Assembly (NCBI GenBank): GCA_964035795.1 | Contig: OZ038320.1 | Coordinates: 32,051,783-32,115,782 of the forward strand | DNA: 64,000 bases | Direction of reading: 5' to 3' | Source of the DNA: Pterobdella sp. o SKG-2022 | Taxonomy: Eukaryota; Annelida; Clitellata; Hirudinida; Piscicolidae | Shown: positions 1 through 19,128 of the stretch, in pieces | How positions within the stretch are numbered: the first letter of the stretch is position 1 | Layout: every line of letters begins with the position of its first letter | Made by a program: the position numbers and the translations under genes | The notes under the pieces: generated by a model | What the model was told of the DNA's origin: nothing | What the model saw: only the letters and a program-made list of their open reading frames with translations | The model's database searches: none

Positions 1-547
1 ATTTATTTCTATATAAATTTCCCAATGTTCTTTTATATATTTTTTTGTGGGTTTCTTTGTGGCATTATTAGTGCATGTGTTTGTATGCTCCCATATGTTT
101 CTGATTGTCTATGCTTGTATTTTATGTGAGGCCTTGTTTGCTAATTGTAAGTTTGTTGGCGTGTTGTGTGTGGTCGTTTACATGTGTTTTCGTCTGTGTT
201 TCTGTGTAACTGCAAATTTTTCCCTGTATTTCATGTTTTTGTTGTTTTTATTTATTTTTTATTTATTTTATTTTAAATTTTAATTAAATATTTGCTTTCA
301 AATATATATATTTTTTGGCTTCATAATTTTAAAATTTTTGTTTTTGAAAGTTTTTACACCTTTTTTTCACCATTATTTCATTTTTTTTGTTTTTATTTTT
401 TTTTGTTATTGTTGTTATTACTTTTGTTTCCAGTGAAAAAGGAGTGTTTCTCCATTTTCTTAGTATTTTTTTCTTGATTATGTTATTATTTTTTTTTTTT
501 TATTTTTTAATATATTTCTTTCATTGTTATTATTATTATTTCTATAA

Positions 548-578
<31 letters not shown>

Positions 579-600
579 TTACGAGGTTTATTATAGTGAT
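1..600. other. AT-rich non-coding sequence
   Basis: T-rich sequence with short TTA/AAT runs. No exon with plausible splice sites was found. It probably lies in the 5' intron of the groucho gene or upstream of it. The AAT run at about 546-570 abuts the 3' end of the LINE remnant on the minus strand and may be its microsatellite tail. Confidence 0.5.
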
Positions 601-619
601 GTTTAACCCAGAGAGTTTC

Positions 620-1682
620 AAGATCACTTGATATTTGTAAAATATTCTATTACAATAATAGGTTATAACAGCTTAATATTTAAAAAAAAAATAGTTTTCA
701 GCTCTTTTCCAAAGTCCTTCACTTTCCAAACTCTTCTTAAGACTTCCGGCAAGCCATTCCACAAACTTGGACCTTCAACCTCCAATCTACGCTTTCCAAT
801 ACTAGACATTTTGGACTTAGAGACGTATAAATTGGTTGAGTCCGAAGATCTAAGCTTTCGCCTTTCAGGTATTTCAGAGATGGGTATGAGTCTTTCCGAT
901 ATGTATTTTGGACCATATCCTAGCCTACATTTAAATATAAGTAATAATATTTTATAAACTACCCTATCCCTAACTTTGACCCAATGCAACTTTTTCAAAA
1001 CTGGAGTTACATGGTCAAACTTCCTTGTGCCTGTAATTAACCTGGCTGTAGTGTTGATAAGAGACTAGACTCTTCATAGCTGTTTTTCAGGTAACCCAGC
1101 TAACAATGTGTTGCAATAATCTATTCTGCTCAGCATCAAAGCAACAGCAAGGATCCTCAACGATTCATAAGAAAGACACTTCTTAATGGACCTTATCTGT
1201 CTGAGAGCTGAGAAGCCTGCTTGCAACATGTTACTTATATGTGAGTTCATGCTCAAGTCTCTATCCATGATAACACCCAGGCTCTTGACACTTTCTGAAG
1301 GTGATATGAAAGTATCCAGTATCCTTATCTGTTTGGTTGGTAACTTGTTCACCTTTCTCAAAGAAGAAAACCATATAGCTTCAGCTTTGGATCTATTGAG
1401 TTTAAGACTATTGGATTCCATTCAGGCTGCCACCTCATCGACACAGTCAGACAATCTGTTCTACAATTGCTCAGTTTCACCAGGGACACAGCTAAAATAC
1501 AAAGCCAATCTGGCGTTAAGTACAGTCTGTTCAAAATTTCGTTAAAATTCGAAGCCAGTCTGAAGTGTATCGAGTGTAAGATATTTAACCAGAAATTAGG
1601 AACTTGGTCTATTCCAGGAGACTTCCACTTATGGGATTTATTTAATGTCTTCGTGATCTCATCTAAGTTTATTTCATTCTAG
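620..1682 (-). mobile_element. Decayed non-LTR retrotransposon (LINE) remnant
   Basis: Read on the minus strand, three broken blocks resemble reverse transcriptase. Near 1680-1500 there is an N-terminal finger-like block containing WKSPGIDQVPNFWL. At about 1460-1074 a thumb-like block contains LKLNRSKAEAIWF, LGVIMDRDLSMNSHI and SRIDYCNTLLAGLP. At 998-663 the typical C-terminal tail of CR1/Jockey-like elements contains LHWVKVRDRVVYKILLL and SLWNGLPEVLRR. Frames are interrupted; for example a TGA stands just before MESNSLKLN where the family usually has Trp. The polymerase core between the first two blocks is missing, so this is a dead copy. The element ends near 620-560 next to an AAT microsatellite, as expected for a LINE 3' tail. 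The clade is not certain. Confidence 0.85.
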
Positions 1683-2400
1683 AGATATTACTGTTAGTAT
1701 CTTTGAAGTCATTAATCTATCTTATTATTATTATTATTATTATTATTATTCTCGTTCATCATTATTATTTTTTATATTACTATTGCTATTATTATTTCTC
1801 ACACTTATTATTCTGTATGGTTATCATTCTTTTTAAACACACACTTCATCCACATCATTTCTCTTTTAATAGAAAATAAAATAACATCACTTCTAAATAA
1901 AAAAAAATAAAATAATGAAATAATAAATAATGAAGAAGATACTAAAATGAGAAGAATAATTTATACTCACTGCCTTATATTGGTGCTTATGTGTTATTTC
2001 CATGTAAAAATTAACAATGCGCCTTGGTTGGATACAAGTTCATTCAAGATTAAATTATAACTAATATAATTATGAAGACAAAGTTGATACAAACAATTTA
2101 AAAGTGAATTAAAAGGATTATACCATGAAGCGTAAACAAACGGATACAACGATACAAAAAGAAAGATCGACACACATACAGTCAAATATACACAATAGGA
2201 AAAAATACCGAAACATACATAGAAACATATATGCACACACATGTAACATGAGAAATAAATAGAAAACGACATGGGTGGATTGCACACATATTTTGGAACA
2301 CACACACAACAATTTATTCAGAAATATAAGCATACAAGAATGTAAACTCACACGCATAGCAAATGAGGTACACCTACAAAATACAGGAAGTAACACTTAA

Positions 2401-2643
<243 letters not shown>

Positions 2644-2746
2644 CCACGCAAGCACAAATAGACGCATAAATAATTTCACGTGCATAAAAGTGTGAATTAT
2701 GCACGAACACTCAAATAAACAACTCAGAGAAACACACACTTATGCA

Positions 2747-2750
<4 letters not shown>

Positions 2751-2796
<46 letters not shown>
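2751..2796. repeat. (CA)n microsatellite
   Basis: Uninterrupted CA run just left of the CATC satellite. Confidence 0.95.
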
Positions 2797-2797
<1 letters not shown>

Positions 2798-2904
2798 CCA
2801 CTATTCTTTACAGACAAACGCTCATCTCTAATCAATCTTTTTTTCACTCATTTCATTTATCTATTCTCCCTCTATTTGTGTTTTCAGACATTTTTTTCAT
2901 TATT

Positions 2905-3300
2905 TCATCCATCCATCCATCCATCATCCACCCATCCATCATCCACCCATCCATCCATCCACCCATCCATTGATCCACCTATCCATTCATCCACCCATCC
3001 ATCATCCATCCATCATCCACCCATCCATCCATCCACCCATCCATCTACCCATCTATCCATCCATCATCCACCCATCCCTCATCCATCCATCTATCATCCA
3101 TCTATCCATCCATCTATCCATCCATTCATTCATCCACCCATCCATTGTCCATCTATCCATCCATCTATCGATGGATCCATCCAACTATTTATCCATCCAT
3201 CCATTCATCCATCCATTCATCCATCCATTCATCCATCCATTCATCCATCCACCTATCCAAACACCTGTCTTTCATCTACCCATCCATCCATTCATCCCTC
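2905..3300. repeat. Degenerate (CATC)n tract
   Basis: Long imperfect CATC/CCAT tetranucleotide array with CATT and CTAT variants. The same repeat type returns at 4331-4545, 6455-6744, 9783-10020, 31540-31880 (reverse orientation), 42345-42780 and 63714-63940. Translated products (Ile-His-Pro-Ser) are not genes. Confidence 0.95.
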
Positions 3301-3372
3301 TATCTATCTTTCACCGCGTTTAATGACCATGTTTTTATCATTAATTTATTGTTCTCTTTCTATTCATTAGTT

Positions 3373-3461
3373 TATCATCATCATCTTCTTTTTCGTCATC
3401 ATCATTATCATCATCTTCGTCGTCATCATCATTATCATCATCATCATCATCATCATCATTT
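3373..3461. repeat. (CAT)n microsatellite
   Basis: Imperfect ATC/CAT trinucleotide run just right of the CATC tract. Confidence 0.9.
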
Positions 3462-3591
3462 ATAATAGTTTTGAGATATTTTTGTTATTATTCAGGAAAA
3501 TACCAAGATAACATTAATTAATTTTTTTATTTGATTGAAGATAATATGAATTTATTATTGTTATTTTTTTTCATGTGCTTCCTGTTCACAG

Positions 3592-3602
3592 ATGAAAACC
3601 AG
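3592..3602 (+). other. Possible 11-nt groucho microexon
   Basis: ATGAAAACCAG is bounded by a good acceptor (TTCACAG) and donor (GTAACA). Entered in phase 1 it would add Asp-Glu-Asn-Gln and leave phase 0, which matches the phase of the next groucho exon at 3933. This is weak evidence on its own. The alternative is that the two sites are chance matches inside a long intron. Confidence 0.25.
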
Positions 3603-3932
3603 GTAACATAAATATTTAACAATTATTTGTATTAAAATAATAAAAATAATAAGAACATTTTAAAAAATAAAAAGAATATTAAAAAATTGAAATACTATAA
3701 ATAGAAAACAATAAAATATAGAAATTTGAATTTTTAAAGATAGAAAACTATCCAAAAACAAAAAAATAATATAAATAGAACTAATAATGATAATTATAAT
3801 AAGAAAAAGAATTTATTAATTCAAAAAATACAAATAAAAAAAACAGGAAAAATAACGATAATTTAAAAATAACAATAACAACAACAACAACAACAACAAC
3901 AATTAAAATAATAATAAAAACAAAACCAACAG

Positions 3933-12765
<8,833 letters not shown>

Positions 12766-14730
12766 ATGTGTGCTTGTGTGTGTGTTTTCATGTTTGTTTG
12801 TTTGTTTGTTTGTTTGTTTGTTTGTTTGAGTGTGTTTGTACGTGCGTGTGATTAGATGCAGGTTTAGTGTTTTTGTGGTATATTGAGAACAAAATAAATT
12901 TTCTTCTAGAAGCATTAAACTTAATATGTGCATGGATGCTTGCTTTGGGGGCGGGGGGGAAGGAGGGTTTTGCTTAGATTTTATTGGCACATGATTTGTG
13001 TATTCAACTATATGGTAGTGTGTTTATGCGTTGTTTTGTGTCAGTGTTTGTGTGTGTGAATAAATAAATTTTTTTGCATAGATGTGTCTTAATGTCTTTA
13101 AGTTCTTAAATATTATTGTTAATATGTCTTAACCTATGTTTGTGTATTTCTGCTTATGTATTTGTATATATGCCAGCAATTTCTTGTGTGTTTGTGTGGG
13201 TATGTGTGCGCATAACAAAATCAAACAGAAATTTAAGCTTAGTTACAAAATGAAACTATTTAATATTCATTCGATAGATGGCATTTGTGTGAAGTTTTTT
13301 TTCTGCTTTATAGTGTGTCGTGTTTACTTTTCAAAATATTATCATTTTTTTTTACTATTATCAATTTATTTTATTATTTTTATTAGTTTTTTTTCATTGC
13401 TATAACTATAATAATAACAATTATTATTATTATTATCTTCCTCAACACTCATTTCTTTATTATTGCCATTTTGTGAATCAATTTAATATCATTCTCATCA
13501 TTATCATATGGACTGCTATTTTAAACATTTATTATTATTATTTTTCATTATTTTGTTATTATTATGTTATTATTATAATTATTTTTATTATTATTTTCAC
13601 TTTGAATCTTTATTACTGACCTTTGTCATCACTATCATTTCAGTTTCAATCATGTCTTTTGTCTTATTATTATTATTATTCATCTTATTACTATGATTAT
13701 TGAAATTTTTAATTGAATTAAAATTCGAATAAAAATTATGATTATTTTTATTATCGAATCTAATGTTTGTTCTCATTATTATTATTATTAGTATTATGAT
13801 TAGCAATCTAACGATGTTGTTGACAGTAGTTGAGAATAAAATTTATTTTAAATTCTGATTTATTCGAAATACTGGAAATATAATGAAAAAATTGAGATAT
13901 AATTAAAAAATTGAAATATAAAAAAAAATCAAAAAACAACTGATTAACAATTTCATAGGAATTTAATGCGAAAAAGCTTGACATGGGGCTTGACCACTAA
14001 GTGTATGTAAATGGTTTACATCAAAAGGCATCATACTTGACGCCAATAGTTAGAAACTGCTTTCCTGTTACAACATTGATAACAGTGGATTTCGGTAGTA
14101 GGTATCAACAAACTTATGTGCTGGTCTCGTTGGCTTGGCGGATCATCCTAGTTGACAACGGTGAGGTGAAGTGCCCGAGTATGGCACATGTCATAATGAA
14201 ATATACTATGAACAAAAAAAATATCAAAATAAAATTAAACATTCCATCAATAATATAAAAAAAAATATTCAAAATAAACGCTGTTTTCTATAATTTCATT
14301 ACGTAGTTTATAAACAAATTGTAGGACTCAATTTTCGAAACAAATTACTAAGGAATATTCTAGCATTGATATTATATAAATAAACCGATGTGTTATGATG
14401 TTTCGATTGCTATCCGACCACTAACATTCATAGCATTATTGATAAAGGAGAACAGACTCAAAGACAAAATTTCAGAGAGAAAGTAAATCTAGTTTAGAGT
14501 ACCGTTGAGCGATAAAAAAGATATTTTCAGTTCAAATAAAAAGTAAACTTTTAAATAAAAATATAAATTTGGTTAAAATAATAATTATGGCTTGATAATA
14601 CAATTATAATGATGATGCCCACAATGACTAAGAAGACAGTGATGGTTCTTTGAAGGAACAATAAAAAACATATGATAATGAAAGAATATAATAATTACAT
14701 AACTATATAATCACAGAATCGGAAACAAAA
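12766..14730. other. Intergenic region with groucho 3' UTR
   Basis: Contains the groucho 3' UTR, a GTTT run at about 12794-12830, ATT runs near 13420-13800 and a non-repetitive patch at 13970-14220. That patch shares a short block with 29640-29690 and may be an old dispersed repeat. No supported gene. Confidence 0.6.
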
Positions 14731-17456
14731 ATGAATAAAAAACTGAAAATAAATGAAATAATAGTATTATTATTTTTATTATCATGGCTGCCATATTGTT
14801 TAAGTTTTAGCTGCACTTTTAAGCACGGCAGTCTTTTCTGCCCATCCATCAACAGTCAACAACTAGCCTTTTACCAAACCATGTATCCTAATGTTAGAAA
14901 TTGTTATTACTCTTATTTGTCTATTGCTGTTATTATTATTTCTATTATTAGCATGAATGCTATTGTTGTAATTATTTTTTTAATATATTTATTATTTTTA
15001 TTGTTTTTTTTAAAATTTATTTATCATAATTATTATTGTTTTTATTATTATTATCGCTATTGTTAAATGAATATTCACCCCTGAAGACAAGCACTCTGGA
15101 AATTTTCTGGAACAGCATAGAAGGAGATATTGATAAGGATGTCTTGTTTGGATTCAAAAGACTTAATATAGTTATTGTTGGCGATGTTTGCGTCGTTGGT
15201 GACGGTGGTGAGAGTTATAGAAGCAGTAGTAGTGGAGATGGTGTAGATGTTGGTAGTGGGGCAGCTGGTATCAATGGTGAAAATGATCCTAGAAGGAGTA
15301 AAAATGATGACGATTACGCAAAATCAAAAGAGGAGAATGAGAGTAATGACGAGGTTAAAGAGCTTATAATCGATAGAAATGAAAAAGATTATATTATTTA
15401 CGAAACAGAAAAAAATAATAGAAAAATAATAATAAAAATGAGAAAAAAAATAAAGAATGATTATTGCTGTAGGCACAATATAGCAAAATTTAGAAGTGTT
15501 TTATCTGTTAGTGAAATTGTTAACTGGGCCGAAGAATGTGAAGTAAAAAAATGGGTTGAAGGATGTGTATATTATGAAACTAAAAAAGATAATAATAAAA
15601 ATAATATGAATAATGGGAAACATGATGAAGATGGGGTTGATATTGAGAAAATTCATGATAAAAGAAGTGATGATGCAGAGGAAAATTATGATGGAGAGAA
15701 CGATGATGATGGAAGGAAGAAAGATGACGAAATGAAGTTGAATGTTTTGGGCGTGAAAAAGAAAAAAAAGCTTGAAATTTTTAGGCATAAAAGAAGTTTC
15801 AATAAAAATAATAACACAAATGTGGATGATAAAAATAAAAATAAAAAAAATATTAAGAAAAGAAAAAGAAAAGATAAGAACAAAAATTTAATACATAACA
15901 TTAACAAGAAAAATAATAGTTATGATAAAAACAAAAACAAAATAAAAAACATTAATCCTATCCAAAAAAACGATGGAATGGGTTTAAAGGTAGAGAAGAA
16001 CAATCAAAAATTGAAACTTGTGAACGACCTTTTAAGTTTTGTGGGTTCAGGGGAAATGAAAAAAATCAAAACTAATGTTAGAAACAACCAAAAAATTAAA
16101 AAACTGATTTCAATTATGAAGAAGGAGAAAAACTTTGGGAAAGAAAAAGTATTGAGTTATTTAAAAAACAAAAAACAACTCATAATGAATGGAAGCCCCA
16201 TACAAAACGACTCGACGAATCGTGTTCCTTTTCCTAAAAGTCTCAAAAAATCCACAACGGGAAAAAATTTTAAAATAAAAAAAAAATTGGAATTATTGAA
16301 AAAAATTTCAGAAATTAATGAGAGTTATTTGAAAACCCGTTTAAAAACAACGCAAAACTATGAAAAAATTGTCAAAAATCAATATTCTCCGGAAAAAACT
16401 ACAAAAAAAGATCAAAAATATATTCATCAAGAGAAAACGAGGCCACAAATCGTAGTAATTTCTAAAGCACCAACCGATACGTACACAAACACATATACAG
16501 GCACGAACGTGAATACAAATATACTTACGAATGGGTACACAGATACATACAGAGATACAGAAAGTGGCAAAAACCAGCACCAGAAAAGAGACAAATTAGC
16601 ACATCATCAAAAAAGCAAAAAGTCGGAAAAAGAAGGAGCTAACAAAAAAACAAAAAAACCAGAAAAAGAAGTCAAAAAGAACCGGGAGAAAGTGAAATTG
16701 GGGGCAGGCCTGGCTCAAGACAGAAACGATGAGTTGGAGGAGGCTAGACAAACCATCAAAGAGATGATGTGGGGGCTGATCATGATGGGCACTTTGTGTA
16801 TGTTGTTATTCCTGTACTGCTGTTTTAAGACCTTTCTTAACACCAACGACTCAAACAGCAAAGCCAGAATGTCTTCCAACAACTCCTTCAACAATGCTTT
16901 AGAGGAGGTTATTGCTATTGAAGATATCACCCAAATGATCCCCAACAAAAAACAATCCTTCTTTTCTCGAATGTTCCGAAAGAAAAATGGTTACGAAGAT
17001 ATTGATGCAGCAACAGAAAAAGAGAAGTTCATATCAGAAGGTAAAGAAGAAGATAGTTATGTGAGGAATAACTTGAACACTAACAATTGGTGTCTGCAAT
17101 TAGGTCAAGCACGTCCAATCAGAGAAACGGAACTGTCTAAAAATAGAAATGATTTCAACACTTTTAATGAGAGTAATAAGGAAAAAGAGAATAATGAAAA
17201 AGAAGATCAAGATGAAGAGAAAATAAGAAGTGGAGAAGAAGATGATGATGTTGATGAAGAAAATGATGTCAGCGAAGAGGAATTGAAAAAACTAAATGAT
17301 GAAGAAGATGAAAAGGAAAACGACGGAGAGTATGAAGAAGAATTAGAAGAAATATTTGTAAATCATTTGTACGAAAAAATGAGAGCTGATTCTGAAGAGC
17401 TACTGAAAAAAGAATTGAATAAAAGAAATAAAATTTGTAATATTGAGAATGAATAA
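14731..17456 (+). CDS. Predicted single-pass membrane protein, unrecognised
   Basis: I do not recognise this gene. Model: exon 1 14731-14892 and exon 2 15087-17456 (donor GTTAGA, acceptor CTGAAG, phase 0), giving about 843 residues. Exon 1 supplies a signal peptide (IIVLLFLLSWLPYCLS) followed by a Cys-containing segment. Early exon 2 has TSTLEIFWNSIEGDI and FKRLNIVIVG, which look like a short leucine-rich-repeat-type pattern, and later a few Cys (YCCRH, EEC, EGC). Next comes about 400 residues very rich in Lys and Asn. One clear membrane segment at about residues 614-636 (nt 16764-16832; LIMMGTLCMLLFLYCCF) is followed by a cytoplasmic tail that ends in a long Glu/Asp-rich stretch. A poly(A) signal lies at 17672. 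If the exon 1 splice is wrong, exon 2 could start at 15036 but would then have a weaker signal sequence. The open frame of 2.4 kb and the ordered layout argue for a real gene. Confidence 0.65.
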
Positions 17457-17749
17457 TTTCTATTATCATTTAGGCTGTGAAAAGTTATATACAAAGGGGT
17501 ATGAAATATTTGAAGAATATGTATAAAAGGATTATTTAAGAATTTTTGATAGTAGTGTTATTTTTTTTGCTTTTAAAATGTGTTATTTCTTTGAAGTTTT
17601 CTAAAATTAAATTTTGATTGATTCATGCATTACTAGAATGAATTCATGAACTTTTTGAAATTTGAAAAAAAAATAAATGTGTAGAAACTTCGTAAGTTCT
17701 TTTAGCGATTTGAATTTTTCACATTAATACTCTCACATCTGATGATCTT
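17457..17749. other. 3' UTR / intergenic
   Basis: AT-rich sequence after the membrane-protein stop codon, with AATAAA at 17672-17677. No other signal. Confidence 0.5.
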
Positions 17750-18565
17750 CAGGGGGTGATCGTGACGTCGTTTCAGCTAGGGAATTGTGGCAGAAGCATT
17801 GCAATGTTGCGCTATTAGATCTTTTGGAAAATCAACGAAAATGGGATGATCTTTTGTGCGAGGTCACCCTCAACGATTTGCTTGTAGATGCAGACCAGTG
17901 GGACCGTTGTCGTCTTCTTGTTGCTAAGTCGGTAGACTCCGCCGTGTGGTCGAAAGCTGTGCCAATTCCCGTTTTAAGAAATTTTTCAGATGCAGAGTAG
18001 CTTCGGGTGGCTGTGGCGCTTTGAGTAGGGGCTAATATTTTTGGCACCCCAACATGCCTTTGCAAGTGTGGTGTAAGGATGGTCGCGGAAGGTTACCATG
18101 GCCTTTCGTGTCGACTGAACGAAGACAGACTCCCAAGACACGTCGAGATCAACTCCATAATCAAGAGATGCCTGGGGAAGATCGGCTTGCGAAACACCAG
18201 AACCATCAGGGCTCGACAGGGTTGACGGTCGTCGTCCTGATGGCATATGCTTGGTCTGGGACGCAACAGTCGTCGACGCTTTCTCCAAGTCCCACATCAT
18301 CGCCAGCTCCATCGAGTCGGGTTCTAGTGCAAAATCTGCGGAAATATTAAAAAGCTGTAAATATCATGGCTTGTTAGGCAACTTCCATTTTCAACCCGTT
18401 GTATTCGAGACAACGGGCTGCTGCGGACCTTCAACCAGCAGCTTTGTTGAGGAGTTAGGTAGAAAAGTTATCGATGCTTCTGGAAACCCTTTGAAGGCAG
18501 TCTGGTTGCGCCAGAAGATATCCCTAGCAATTGTCCGCGGCAATGCTACCAGCATTTTTTCCTGA
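17750..18565 (+). mobile_element. 3' end of a dead non-LTR retrotransposon ORF
   Basis: This GC-richer block encodes the C-terminal part of a retroelement polyprotein in broken frames. 17785-18000 reads WQKHCNVALLDLLENQ and VDSAVWSKAVPIPV. About 18000-18225 reads a Cys/His cluster, CLCKCG then GYHGLSC, and RLPRHVEINSIIKRCLG. 18251-18565 reads VWDATVVDAFSKSHI, SAEILKSCKYHGLL, VVFETTG and RQKISLAIVRGNATSIF. This last pattern (an endonuclease-like tail ending in an I-Q/VRGNA motif) is common in retroelements of many invertebrates. In-frame stops and at least one frameshift show that it is inactive. No upstream reverse transcriptase is present, as expected for a 5'-truncated insertion. Confidence 0.85.
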
Positions 18566-19128
18566 TCCGCTCTCTTTCCTCTTTCTTTTAAGTGTTGTTT
18601 TTTTTTTGAAGTTTATATCTTTATTTTTTGTTTTCTTTTCTGTGCAATATTTCAAGAATATAAATTGATAGTTTGTTTCAATTTTGAATTCCTGAAATAT
18701 TTTTTTAACTGTTCTTGATTCTCGCTATGCTCGTTATGTTGAACCATATTATCTTTACTTCAACTTATGAACATTTTTTTCATAAAAAAAAAAAAATTAA
18801 AAACAAAAATAATTAAAAGTTAATGTTTATATAAAAAAAAATAGGTTTTCCCAATCAAATATAAATAATTTACTGAATAGTTTGAAAATATACTATATAT
18901 ATAAAAGATTGAAATTAAATATTTTTCGTCCATCTCTATCAAAAGTAGAATTGCCTGCGTCCTTTTTTATTGAAAAATTAGTAGACTTGAAAATATTCCA
19001 AAATTATAATTGTTATTCAATGAAATGTTTTTAGAAAAAATTTAGATTGTTGCTGAGAAAGGTATTATAAATATTCTACTTTTTGCATTCAAGATTTTGT
19101 TTAATGTTTGAATTTTCCCCTAGAAATC
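18566..19128. other. Intergenic, upstream of MTSS1
   Basis: AT-rich, no repeats of note and no exon found. It should hold the MTSS1 promoter and 5' UTR, but no clear TATA or initiator element stands out. Confidence 0.4.

Noticed and set aside
2905..3300. CRISPR-like regular repeats
   Set aside because: Tetranucleotide satellite in a eukaryotic genome; no spacers and no fixed long repeat.
15501..15907. Phe-rich minus-strand ORFs within the membrane-protein gene
   Set aside because: Antisense of the Lys/Asn-rich coding exon; no independent support.
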